Below are positions 1-11,100 of a stretch of DNA of 64,000 nt, in pieces. Below the pieces are notes generated by a model. That model saw only the letters and a list, made by a program, of their open reading frames with translations, was not told the origin of the DNA and made no database searches. How positions within the stretch are numbered: the stretch's first letter is position 1; every line of letters starts with the position of its first letter. The DNA is taken from the NCBI GenBank assembly GCA_050084515.1, contig CM114275.1:4712001-4776000 (forward strand). The letters are read 5' to 3'. This DNA comes from Blasia pusilla (Eukaryota; Marchantiophyta; Marchantiopsida; Blasiales). The position numbers were made by a program, and so were the translations under genes.

Positions 1-243
1 ACTCCAACCTACCTACGACCCTCCATCTGATTTACATGTTCCGTCCATGGCTATGGAGCTCCATCCAATTTACATGCTCCGTCCATGGGTTTATTTTTAT
101 TTTATTTTTATAATTCCTCATAATAATTTGCAAAAAAAAATTTCATTTCAATTAGAAACAGTCCTTTTATTTAATTCTTTGAAGTAAATTGACATTGTGC
201 ATTGTGTAGGACTGTTCAATCATTTTACCCTATATGGAGGATG

Positions 244-830
244 CAACAGGACAACCAATACCCGCCATTACGAATATAGTATCGAAATGTAACAATTAGA
301 ACTCTTTCAAGGAATGAGCGACGTGTTATTGCTCAAAGAAGACGGCGTACACTTTAATTACAACCAAGTGCACCAATTGTTCCCTCTCTCACGTATGTTC
401 TACTTTCGCTAAAAAACAATTCTTTTCTACTTTGTGATTTCGGAAGGTTTTGATTATCTACCTTCGTTATGCGTCCCTTTTCACATGTTTTTCTTTTCAG
501 ACTACCAATTCCTTCACACCCTAAAGACATACGAGATATTTGAAAGGTTCTTCGAGGCGAGGCGCAAAGGAGAAGGCGTGCACTTAGATTGCAATGTGTC
601 TCACCAATTATTTCATCTCTCACGTATGCTTCTTCCTATTCGTTTCTTCCATTTACTTCTTCATAATTTTTATTTTTTAGTTTGAATTTGTGTTTATTTA
701 TTTATGTATATTTTTGTTGACTTCCAATTCCTTCAAACCCTATTGATATATGTGATGTTCGTAAGGCTCTTTATGGTGTTGCACAACAAGGGAAACGTTC
801 TCTTCGTGCTACAAATTTAGCCATGAAAAA
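244..830 (+). repeat. Degenerate exon-like repeat units
   Basis: Two or three diverged copies of one unit lie in tandem at a spacing of about 230 bp. Copies at 371-400 and 603-632 both read CACCAATT, then a T-rich stretch, then ATCTCTCACGTATG or a close variant. Copies at 503 and 723 both begin with a splice-acceptor-like pyrimidine tract followed by CCAATTCCTTCA(A/C)ACCCTA. In one frame the second copy gives a short basic and acidic peptide (83 aa reading, 434-685). I do not recognise the protein. It looks like an old array of duplicated exons or a transposon fragment rather than a working gene. Confidence 0.35.
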
Positions 831-2656
831 ACAAAAGGAAAGAGATTACCAACGATAAAATAAAAGAAAGTGATGTGCTTTACAAAACCTTCATGATCCT
901 ATTGTTCCTTTTCTCACAAGTACGAATATTGCAGCATCTATTAATCCAATTCTACAAGAACTCAGGTATGCTCGTTTCTCTATTATCCATTATTGTCATT
1001 TTCTTTTTTTCCCATTCTTTCTAATCATTGGCCTAACCCCATGTGTGTCCTTTTCTTTAGGGTTGAAATTGCACAAATCAATTTGGCACATTCCTTTCTA
1101 TCTTGAAAAAAATAACATACCTTGTTCAAAATTAAAGTCAAACTTTTTTCCTACTTAGATTAGAACTTAGACACCTTCCATGACAAGACTTACTCAAGTT
1201 GAGTCAATCCTTGAGGTCAGCAGATCTGTAAGCAAAAGCACAGTGGAGACCCTGAACGTGGAGACCCACTTGCAGGGCAAGATCTGATGGCATTAGGAGA
1301 GCATGCGACACTTTCCTAAATAAGAATTGTACAAGGACTGGACGACCACTACCTGGGTTTTGGGGACTCACAACCTTTGATCATTTCACAAGGACCAGGG
1401 ATCAATTGAAGTACTTCTTTTGCCCACATGAACTATCCATCATTAATGACCCTTAATTTAATTTGAAGAAAAAAATGCATTAATTATAAAAAAAAGCAAA
1501 AACAACTAAAACTAACTTCCCAAAAATCCCTTTAAAAAAATTAAAAATATTCATACTTTCTTTGTATCTTAAACCCTATTTTTTTAAAATCATCCCATTA
1601 AGCGCATTAGGTCCTTCTTATGTCCAGGTCCCAAATATTGACACATGGCCAAATGCTTCACACTTGTCCGCGCGTCATTCGTGGAGACAGTTTCTTGCAT
1701 ATATTTGCTTTTAATTCTACTAGTTTAAATCCAAGTGGCAAATTTAATATTTCAAAAAATTTCAACAAAATGCAATTACTTTCACTCTCCAAATGCAGGA
1801 ATATTCGATGGCACATATTTACATTTATGTGTTTACGACAGTGATTAGAGTAATCACTGATCACTTGGTATTTTGTTATTTAGGGCGTTGTCTTTTACAC
1901 AAACGCCATATTTCCATTGCAAAAGGTGGGTACGACATTCATTTCACGTAGGGTTGTTCCAACTGAAAATTAGATGCTTTGTAATTATTAAGAAATTTGG
2001 CCCAAGTCTATGTAAAAAGAAATCCCGCGTTTTTTCAAGTTTTATTCAAACATATTGATCACCTCTCTAATTTCTACTATAAAAGGCCACACATTTTTTC
2101 TAGCTTCACTTTATGTTCTAGCTCTTATATATCCAGGGTTTTATTCACTAAGTCCGTTGGGTTCCTAGATTTTTATGTTGGAGAGAACATCTACCATAAT
2201 AGTGGACATGCTACAGTTACACTCACATGTAAGACCATACATAACGGTTCAATTGCTTCCAATACCAACATTCTAGCAAAGACAAGGATCTAAAAGTAAG
2301 TTTCCAATCTTTTACATCCACCTTCAATTTACAATGTTCATTTATTTTCAATTTTTTCTTACCTCAAAGTGTTATAAAATGCATGATGACTATCATCTCC
2401 AACCTACTTCCTGTAAATGCGCTTATTCGGGATCATGATTATCCGCTTCACTGCTCAAAAATCTACTGTTACCAAAGGAAAGAGCATCTTTTGGGTGCAA
2501 GCATCACCAATGTTCAAGCGCGCCTAGGAGAGGCACACAAAAGGAATCTCTCAGAGGCTAGGCTAAGAACAACTCTTCAACCTGTAGAAGGACTCTTCAT
2601 ATGCAAATCATCACTCTCCAATAGTTGAAGTCCCTCCAATTCCACGGAGATCACCT
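831..2656. other. AT-rich stretch with no supported gene
   Basis: Only short unconnected open frames occur, up to 98 codons at 1997-2293. They lack recognisable motifs, and the base composition is that of intergenic plant DNA. A homopolymer-rich segment at 1440-1600 is typical of decayed repeats. Nothing further is supported. Confidence 0.5.
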
Positions 2657-3085
2657 ATGAAGAAGACTCATCACTTTAGTAGTACTACTGATGGAGAGTG
2701 TGCTTACTCAGCGAATATCATCTCCAATCTAGCCGATGCAACATTGTCATTCAAAGATGAGGATGAATACTATCCAACTCTTGTGCTTCTCAATGTAGAA
2801 GATTTGGAATTGTTGCACTTAGGTTCCTTCGGGTACACAAATTACAACAAGGGAATGAAATCCTACCCAATAAAACAAGAGGCCTATGAGATATCTACAC
2901 ATGCCACTTTCACTCACCCATCCCCATATCCAAACGTAGATACTTTCGGGTCCAATATTTATAAGGTTAATCCCTTCTGCATGAGCTCCTTTGCGAGTTC
3001 AGATGATTTTGGCACATATGACTACTTGGGCGATCAGAATGACAGCGAAGTTGATGAATGCTCATCCAACTATAATCTTGTGTGA
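2657..3085 (+). CDS. Hypothetical acidic protein, 142 aa
   Basis: This open frame starts with ATG and ends in TGA. The product is acidic and rich in Ser, Tyr, Asn and Asp, with many Asp/Glu clusters near residues 33-38 and at the C-terminus (residues 118-136). No signal peptide, membrane segment or known domain is visible. An open frame in another phase directly upstream (2383-2628) could be an earlier exon, since the region between could hide a splice. The composition resembles the acidic linker of a transposon-encoded protein, but this is a guess. No neighbour helps to define its function, and it may be an exon of a decayed gene. Confidence 0.3.
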   Translation: MKKTHHFSSTTDGECAYSANIISNLADATLSFKDEDEYYPTLVLLNVEDLELLHLGSFGYTNYNKGMKSYPIKQEAYEISTHATFTHPSPYPNVDTFGSNIYKVNPFCMSSFASSDDFGTYDYLGDQNDSEVDECSSNYNLV

Positions 3086-3327
3086 AGTATTCTAGCAGCA
3101 TAGGTGTCTACTCTAATGTACTGTACATTGGAGTGGACCAATCGTAATATCCTAGCTTCAAAAATATAAGGAGTCTTATGTGTTGTGATTTTTCATCTGC
3201 ATTGAAAATACTCTCGGTTGTGCAGTCCAAAATTTTTGATTCTCTACTATGGGGCAAATATTTTATGACATATTCTACCTGAGGATTTCACTTCCTTGTG
3301 TACTCATTCTTTTGGGTACACACAGAA

Positions 3328-3375
3328 GTGTGCTTATACACACATGCACTGAATTTAGTGTGTGTATAAACACGC
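3328..3375. repeat. Imperfect inverted repeat (16-bp arms)
   Basis: GTGTGCTTATACACAC at 3328-3343 is matched by its reverse complement, with two mismatches, at 3360-3375. About 16 bases lie between the arms. It may be the terminal inverted repeat or foldback of a small DNA transposon. No target duplication was identified. Confidence 0.35.
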
Positions 3376-3779
3376 TCCCATGAGACAGTCTAATGCATAC
3401 CCTGCTACTAATAAAAAGTAGAAAAAATTCAGGGCTTGAATCCTTCTCATCTGTTCAGAATAAGGAGAAAACGAAGGACCAGACTTATTGGAAGAAAGAA
3501 GAAGAATGCTCGACAAGCCTTGTCGAATCCTCAAGTAGGCTTCCAAAAACTGTTGCGGTTGAAGAACTCCGCCCTCTCAAGTTCTCTCTCTCTCTGAACA
3601 TGATTTCAATCCATCAATCTTCAATCCAAATCGAACCACACCCAAGAAAAATGGCCCACCCTATCACAAACAAGTCCTTCCGGATTTTAACACCTTGAAT
3701 CTCTCTCTCACCATCTCTTCTCTCACCATATCTCAACGCGGCTATCGGCTTCACTCAATGTTACAAAATTCAGGGAAGG

Positions 3780-4260
3780 ATCTCCCCCCACCCACACGTC
3801 TCTCTCTCCTAATCCTTGAAGTGCGACTACAACATCAAGCTGCTCATCGATCTCAATCCACACTTCTCTCTCTACGAATCCTTCAAGCAAGACGGCTGGC
3901 TACCACACGTATAGCTACTCCAACCCACTTGCACTTCTCTCACTCCAAATTGTGAAGTAGTCTACGTGGCTACTACAATGTGAGTTTGCTCTTCCCCATC
4001 CGCATTTCTCTCTGTGAAATCGTTTAGCAAGTTGCGCGGCTACAACACGAAACTGCTCTTCCCCCACTTGCACTTCTCTCTCTAGAAGAAATCATCGAGC
4101 ACTTCCCCCGCTTGCACCTGCCTCTCTCTCTGAAATCATGGACCAAGATGCACGGTTGCTACACGATCAATAGAATCTTCCCCATCCAAACCCATTTTTC
4201 TCTCTAAGAAATCTGAGAGCGCGGCTGTGAAACTCTGAAGCCACTCTACCCCACCCGCCA
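3780..4260. repeat. CT-rich degenerate tandem repeat, unit about 75-80 bp
   Basis: Five or six diverged units share the order CACTTCTCTCTCT, GAAATC or GAATCCTT, AGCAAG, CGCGGCTAC or TGGCTAC, ACACG and CTCTTCCCC. Clear unit starts lie near 3798, 3863, 3929, 4002, 4072 and 4123. The open frames through it (3393-3955) are products of the repeat and have the low-complexity composition expected of one. The strong CT strand bias makes a polypyrimidine/polypurine tract. Confidence 0.6.
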
Positions 4261-4805
4261 ATGTTGGGTCTCAAGCGCCGGGGGCTGGTATTGTGGCAAG
4301 AGAGAGGAAGAGAGGAGAGGAAGAGAGGAGAGTCTCTCTTAAAAAAAAGGGGCCAAATCGGCCTCCTCTCTTCAAAATTTTTGACATATTTGAAATTTTT
4401 GTTTGCTTTCAAATTCGTGAAATCTTTAGAAGAGAGTAGGTAGTGGTCCACGTTCGGGCCTAAAGAAACCTCCTTTTTCCAGGGGATGAAAAACAAGTGG
4501 ACATCATAAGACCACTACAAACATTTTTCCATCACTCTCCATGTGAGCCTAAGTTTCTTCACATTGCTTATCTCAATCTACAATAAGCTGTGCCCACGGG
4601 TATTTTTGTTAGAGGACCATTGGCAAATAATTTGACCAAAAGTAGCAACCTCATCTCAATGAAAGGTTCAAATAAAGACCAACTTTGTGAAATGTGAACA
4701 CACGAGACGATAATTGAACCAAAAGATTGTTAGTTGTCTGGAGTAAGGAGGAACTAATGTCCCTTCATTCAGATCCTAATGCAACCCGTTGGAATCAGAA
4801 GGGTT

Positions 4806-5660
4806 GCAAAATAAACATTCTGAGTAGCTAGACGAACACAATCGACAAGTCCAAAAAAACTATTCAGCAAACTTTTACAAAAAACATTATCGTTTGAAAA
4901 AATCTTGTCCTTTATAACATCCGAAGGAAGCTCAAAAATGTACATTTGATCTATTCTATGATTTCTTCAGCCTCGTCATCTACAAATTTACTCCTAACTC
5001 TCCTAGGTTCCTGTACAAAAAGAATGTCCTGGGATACAAGTGGCTCCTCTGGCCGATTGTAGACGGGGATCGAAAATGTTGGCAAATTCGAGAGCCTTGG
5101 CACCCCCTAGGTACACTATAACGGTCCCATGTAACCTGACCACTGCCTTCCTCGGCAATAAATCTTGTACTATCTGCAAGGTGACACCCATCCAGTATCA
5201 ATATGTGCTCCGTCCTTGGAGACACCATCATGTCCTCAGCCAGGTAGTAGGAATCCAACACGTCTTAGAGAAGAGAGGAAGCCTAAGACTTGTATGACGG
5301 AAACTAGGGGAAGGTGCCAAAGTGAAAAGTTGGACTAACATGGAAAGAGTTCGATCACTCACGCAACCAACCTGTCGGAATCCGATAGGTTTCCTGGAAG
5401 TGGTTAAAAAGGTGCAGTGGTCAAAAAGTGAAAATTTGCAACCCGTGGCAATCTGACGGGTTGCAATATGAATTGTCGGAGTACATAGACGATCACAATC
5501 GACAAGAAAAAAAAAAGATATTCAACAAACTTTTACAAACACCATCATCGTTTCAAAAAATCTTGTGCTTTCTTACATCTGAATGAAGCTCGGAACTGTA
5601 CATTTGATCTATTCTATGAATTCTTCTGCCTCGTCATCAAATAAATCCCTACTCCAAAAC
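4806..5660. repeat. Direct repeat of about 180 bp flanking the methylase-like fragments
   Basis: The segment 4806-4985 is repeated with mismatches at 5475-5660, a spacing of about 665 bp. Both copies contain GACGA(A/T)CACAATCGACAAG, then TTCA(G/A)CAAACTTTTACAAA, then TACATTTGATCTATTCTATG, then GCCTCGTCATC. Each also includes the end of a minus-strand coding tail and one palindrome on its left side. It shows that the 3' end of the methylase-like gene was duplicated in tandem. Confidence 0.7.
4956..5261 (-). pseudogene. Methylase-like gene fragment, 3' copy A
   Basis: The minus strand carries short coding stretches in shifting frames. One stretch (about 5003-5191) reads LLPRKAVVRLHGTVIVYLGG followed by AKALEFANIF. 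This resembles the strand and helix after the catalytic motif of N4/N6-type DNA methylases. Its start may be a splice acceptor, TTGCAG, near 5175. A third frame reads through an acidic tail ending DDEAEEIIE and a stop at 4956-4958. The same tail ends copy B at 5614. Frame changes mean that either short introns or mutations separate the pieces. I call it a decayed partial duplicate. The family assignment rests only on visual similarity. Confidence 0.35.
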
Positions 5661-6208
5661 GCTGTAGCCAAGCTGGATCCTTGAGTTCTTTGAACTCACT
5701 CGTCATCATCCGAGAGCTCTTCCAGAATTACTGTCGGCCTTGCCCTCCTGATTTTTGGAATTGTGGGAAGTGACGATGGTGTCACTACCAATGGTGGGTC
5801 TGGAACCGGAGCTGTCGGCTTCGGAGGAGAATTGTACGCCCCAACTAGCCTGTCGTAATCTGCCTTTGCCTCTTTGCAAAGGTCAAACAGTTCCTGCCTT
5901 CCCTCAAGGCAGAGAATGTTCCTGCTACTCTTCCAGGCGCCTCTGATACTCACCCCTAAAAGGCCCACTAAGTCGAACACCAAGTCACCCGGCCTTGAGA
6001 GCTCGATGAGCGTTTGCATCAGCGCCGGCGACTTTTCCCTTCCTCCAAGTAAGGGGGTACCATTTCCCATGTAAATTCCCAGGGGGCAATTGTATAAACT
6101 ATCTAAGTTGTATCCATCAGAGCATGGATCCACTGGATCGAGGATCTGAAACACTTGGAAGTTGTACTCGGACCTTAAAAAACAGTAGACAAAGGAGTGG
6201 TCCATCTG
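5614..6208 (-). pseudogene. DNA methylase-like C-terminal exon, 3' copy B
   Basis: The exon appears to start after an acceptor (CTTCTTTACAG) at 6208. It encodes an open stretch down to 5696. Residues near the middle read ELSRPGDLVFDLVGLLGVSI followed by RGAWKSSRNILCLEG. This fits the C-terminal SAM-binding motif of permuted N4/N6 DNA methylases, usually PGDLVLDPFAGSGTT...A...GR..IGIE. Here the DPFAGSG core is altered to DLVGLLG. The tail ends in SDDDE, a TGA at 5696-5698, then the same frame continues to DDEAEEFIE and a stop at 5614-5616. So the last exon may carry a premature stop. The DPPY half should lie upstream but was not found. A catalytically dead host gene or a transposon cargo gene are both possible. 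Confidence 0.4.
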
Positions 6209-6719
6209 TAAAGAAGCAGGTTGGAAAAAATGTCAACGACAAGAAAGAGCTAATTGTATGCAACAACAAGAAAGGTATACTATCAGATTGGTGACACAAT
6301 GTGCAACTCGTTCCCAAAGAACTTCGCTTAACCTCAGAGAACTTAGTTATAGTTCTAACATTGGAGCAACATGTCAGAGTCCGACGGGTTGTTTTACAAG
6401 TCTTAGTGATTTTTTTGGCCATGAGCAACCCGTCGCATTCAGACGGGTTGCATCATTCCAGAAACACAAGGAAAAGCATAAGCACTTGCAATCCGTCACG
6501 TTCCAACGAGTTGCATTCACCCAATGGAGACTTGCGATAAATTTGCAACCTCGTCGCTTTCAGACGGATTGCATCACCGAAGTCTTGAGCTCAGACAATC
6601 CAACGGGTTGCATGTAGAGATGCAACCCGTCAGAGCAAGATAATTTGGATATGGATTTAGAGCCCTTACCCGGATTTGACTCGTCACGGATTGGAGTGGG
6701 TACTCGTTCTTGAATACCC

Positions 6720-7336
6720 ATGATTGCACCGTCCTCCACTTCAGTCGCCAAGCATCCTTGGCTTCCTTCTCACCTTATTTTTTGTTATACGGTCGAGGTC
6801 CAGACTTGCCAAAAGCAATTCTTCGGGAGTCTAGTGAAGTGGTGAACCTTGATGACCCAGAGATGTGGATGAGAGTGTGTTCTCAGCGGGCAGAGCTCTT
6901 TCGGAGAGTTATGCCAACAGCCTTTGAAAATCTTGCCATTGCTCAACACAGGGATACGTTGCGGTATGCAACCATTTGGGGTGGAGGTTATGGACCATTG
7001 ATTTGTAGGTTCCATGTGGGGGACTATGTCTATTTGCAGCAGATTGCATCGACAACGTTGGATGTGACGGCAGGCCGCACTATTTTACGAGTGCGCGAGG
7101 TGTTAGCTTCTGGAGTTCTCATGTTGGAGGTCGTGATGGAGTTGTTTGGAAGGACCATGTGCGTAATTGTGCGCCATGTCATCTTCCAAATGTGGATGTT
7201 ACTGTTGACCCAAGCTTAGCCATGATACGTGCTAGCTTGAGGTGCATGTTGTGTGGATCTGCTGGTAACGCAGCTCGTATGTTGGTGTGTGATCGGTGTT
7301 CTAGGGGTTGGCACATGATGTGTTTGACCTCTTGAC
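6720..7336 (+). pseudogene. Ty3/gypsy integrase C-terminus with broken PHD finger
   Basis: The frame 6710-7219 contains RQASLASFSPYFLLYGRGP, a Ty3 integrase landmark, then a C-terminal module with the motif FHVGDYVYLQQ and GRTILRVREVL. It is very close to the minus-strand copy at 61987-62397. Near 7129 it has GGAGG-TCG where the other copy has GGAGGGTCG. This single missing base throws off the frame, so the PHD finger can be read only in the next frame (about 7130-7336). That part keeps CMLCGSAGN, CDRCSRGWH and MMC, then stops at CTTGACGC where the other copy continues to the last Cys pair. A truncated, dead fragment. Confidence 0.8.
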
Positions 7337-8142
7337 GCACTGCAGGTTGAATAGCTCGTCCTCGCTCCCTCTAGTCAAAACCAAGAAACAACCCCTGTCA
7401 CTGAGATAAGCATCTGCAAGGGAAAACAGGAACGCGATCTAGTCATAAGAAAGAGGGATCGTCCATTAGCGTGCCCATTTCGTTGAAGCTTCCGTCCCAG
7501 CATTGTCAATTTGTCAATGGCGGGTGTCGACGCTTGGGAACTGAAACTTTTCGGCTCATCCAGAAGATTCGTGCAGTGAATAAGATATGGCAGATGGGAT
7601 CGGTTTTGTAAGAACATACATGTGGTAGCTGACACATATCTCCAACTAAAATTTCAAGTTTGGAAAGGTTTAGAATTATAAAATGGGTTGGATTCATTTA
7701 TTCTCTTTGCCATAATCTAGAGAAGGCAAGGTGTTAACATACAACATTCATATATGATAATAACATTCGCTTCTTGGAGTTTAATATAGGTATCAAATCT
7801 GACATGGATGGAGTAATATCCCCACGTACAGGAATAGAGAATGTAGAAGGGATATTTGTAGCAGTAAAATACAAACAATAGCAATTATACTTGTAGTAGT
7901 TGTGAGTAGAGTGCACATGCTAGATAATTCCCAATATTGGCACATAACTGTATTGAAGAAACTTTTTCCACTACTAGGTGTGTCTTTTAGAAGAACCATG
8001 CCACCTTGCAGGTTTGCGAGTTTAGGGAGGGTGGACGGGGGTCGGATTAGGGAGGCACTGGGGGCTTAAATGTTGGATTGTCGCTCGTGATCTAGCACGA
8101 CCTTGGAGGCTCTGAAAAGGAGACGAGAAGAGGAGGGGAGCC
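7337..8142. other. Intergenic DNA and 5' region of the GPN2 gene
   Basis: There is no supported gene here. Several short minus-strand open frames overlap each other and have no recognisable motif. The last 100 bases before the GPN2 start are purine-rich (GAAAAGGAGACGAGAAGAGG), as often seen in plant 5' untranslated regions. The promoter could not be placed from sequence alone. Confidence 0.5.
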
Positions 8143-11100
8143 ATGCCTTTCGGACAGATTGTTATAGGTCCACCGGGATCTGGGAAGACCACGTACTGTC
8201 ATGGGCTGTCTCATTTCTTCGAACTCATTGGCAGGTCTGGTTTATTTTCTGTGGTTCTCTTCTATTGCAAAAATCCCAACATTTTGAGTGGCTTTTGTAG
8301 GCTAGAATCCTCATTATACTATTGCCAGCGTAGTGAATTATGGCGGTTTTTTTTTGCAGGAAAACTGCAGTGGTAAATCTCGACCCAGCAAATTCCAGTT
8401 TACCGTATCCTTTCAGTGGAGTGGGAGTACTTGTGACCTCCTCTTGAGTGAATACTGAATTAATGGAATATGGATAGTGAGTCAATAAAGTCCTTTCATA
8501 TAGGAAGTACGCGAACGGACTGAGAAGGATGATTATCTTTAACATCCAATCCAGCTACGATTGCGCAGTCAACATTGAGGAGTTGATAAAGCTGGAAGAC
8601 GTGATGGCGCAGTATGGGCTTGGCCCTAATGGAGGTGTGATAGCTACTTTATTGATGCATGTTTCGCTGCCGTTCATAGGGTCTATTGGTCTAGAACTTC
8701 GCACTGCTCCGATTACAGAATCAATGGAGCATCTGTTTCAATATCTCAAATTATGTGTAGCCTATAAGGCATTTTGGTCTCTTTTGGTCGTATTGCAGTT
8801 ACATGCATAGTCCACATATGTTACTGATGATGAAATCAAAGTTCTGTATCGACAGTGATCCCATTGTATGACACCTTTCGGGCCTGCTTTTGTTTATCGG
8901 TGAAGACTCAAACTTAGAAGTAATTCTGATACTGAACTTCGATACAGACGGCTGTTTCCTTCAACCTTGAGCTGATGTTTTGTTCGAATGGTCTGATACA
9001 CTGCCACAGGATTGGTTTACTGCATGGATTATCTAGAGAAGAACATTGATTGGTTGAAAGCCAAAGTAGAACCTCTCGCTAAAGGTCAGTAACATTACAT
9101 TATGGTTTACTCCTTGCTCTACACTAGCTGCATAGTGACCAAGTCTTTTCAACTCTCCGAATCAACCGTTTGATTATCCCTGATAGGTTGATTCTGATCC
9201 CCCTTTTATTTAGTATTTCCTTTTCTCTGTTCGAGCTTTAGAAAGTGAACATGTTTCTGATCTTTGTGTCCGTAGTCCCTCTCAATCTCATTTGCAGATG
9301 TGAAACAAGTTGTTGTTACTTGCTCACATTGCTTACAAAGATTTCATCCTTGTAATTCAGTTTTCACTGGCTGTTGGTTATTGGCAGATCATTACTTGCT
9401 TTTTGACTTTCCAGGACAAGTGGAACTGTTTACCTTGCATACAAATGCAAAGAACGTGATCTTGGAGATGGTCAACAAGTGGGACTACCGGGTAAGTTAT
9501 TTTTCTTACATATACAATTATGGTATTAGTGGTTGCTTCAAGGTTTGTCTTTTGTATCAAGGAGAAATAGATGTGGATCAACAAGGACAGTGCAGCAAAC
9601 AAATATGATCCTGAACGGGGTCTTTATGATATTTGTACAAATCACAAAGGATGATATTCGTGTTTGGATGTTGATTTCTGAATTGGTGTATCTTCTGGTG
9701 GTGGGGCGTGTGTGGTATAGAGCTGTTTAGGATCATCTTTGATTGCTGTGCTTTCCATGGTGACTGGAGTGAAGATGAAGATGATGAGTTTGTTGTAACA
9801 TTGATAGGGACCTCATAAAATCTGTATCATCTTTCTAGCAACAAATTCACTTCTAAACAAAACGATTTGTAATTTGCAGCTTACAGCAGTGCATCTAGTG
9901 GATGCCCATCTCTGCAGTGATCCTGGAAAGTATGTTGGAGCACTTCTTCTGTCTTTGTCAGCTATGCTACATCTCGAGCTTCCCCACATCAACGTCTTGT
10001 CAAAGATTGATCTTATTGAAAGCTATGGCCGACTTGGTAATGTGATCAAGAGGGCTTGGCTGTTGTGATTGATCAAGTGTAACGAATAAGCAGTAACCTC
10101 TTCATCTTTGCTTCTTGAGGGTAGAGTAAGGGAAGATGCAGTCATTGTCGTACTGGCCTTTGCTAGTTGCTGATCTTCAGTTGCAAGGTGAAAGATGTGA
10201 GTCTTCACTGTGAAAGGTTCGAGTGTTTTCCAAATACCTTGTCAGCTTGTATGCGGCGGGCTTGTAACTGTTCAATGTCTGATAGAGTGCTTGTGATAAA
10301 ATCTAATACCCCAACTACATTGCAAATGCTGAAAAGTGGAGGGGGAGGGTTCAATTTTTTATTTCCTTGAGAATATAGTCTATCAATCAGTAAATCGGCC
10401 TCATATGTGGGTGAGAGGAACTGAAGCTGTTTTAGTGGAGTGGAGACTGAAGGCGTCATGGTATTAGGTTACTTCACAGCGAAAGGAACACTCAATCCAG
10501 GATGTATGCGGTTGTCCAATCTCCTCAACAATCATAACTCTAAGAGGGAGAAGGATTGCCTATTTCATTGTACGGTTGCAAAAGCTCATGTGTTGATTTC
10601 TTTGTTGCAGCATTCAACTTAGACTTCTACACAGACGTGCAGGATCTTTCATATCTCAAGTATCATCTCACTGAGGGTTCCACCTCTGCAAAATATCAGT
10701 ATGCATTCACATTCTTCCTTCTTGCTAGCCAAACTTGGTGAACGGAAGAACATTGCAGGTTTGGGTTAAGTCTACATGTAAGCAAAACAAACATAAACAA
10801 CTTATGTGATTTTGGGCTCATGCTTGTACAGAAAGCTGACTGAGAATCTTTGTGGAGTCATAGAAGACTTTGGTCTCGTGAACTTCACCACACTGAACAT
10901 CCAGGTTTCTCCTAGAGCTCTTCTCATTTATGGCATACTGTTTTACTAGTATCATCAAGTATACCATTTTGCCGTGTTGAGATTGCCAACAATATAAAAA
11001 TTTGGAAATGTGTCTTGTTGTCTTGGATTTTGTGGCAGGACAAAGAAAGTGTCATGAATCTCGTGAAGCTGGTAGACAAAAGTAATGGCTATGTATTTGC

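Larger units (their letters stand above)
4780..6630. repeat. Family of 25-30 bp palindromes, consensus TGCAACCCGTC...GACGGGTTGCA
   Basis: At least seven copies occur in 1.9 kb. They lie at 4780-4808 (8-bp arms), 5369-5391, 5436-5466 (perfect 11-bp arms TTGCAACCCGT / ACGGGTTGCAA), 6425-6451 (perfect 10-bp arms), 6487-6515, 6543-6573 and 6603-6630. A half-site lies near 6372-6390. The central spacer is often related to GGAATC or GCATTC. The 6603-6630 copy has the reverse arm order (ACGGGTTGCAT, six bases, ATGCAACCCGT). Copies lie outside and between the methylase-like fragments on the minus strand. Confidence 0.7.

Noticed and set aside
8225-10459. Minus-strand and intronic open frames inside the GPN2 locus
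   Set aside because: They are short, lack motifs and overlap well-supported GPN2 exons and introns.
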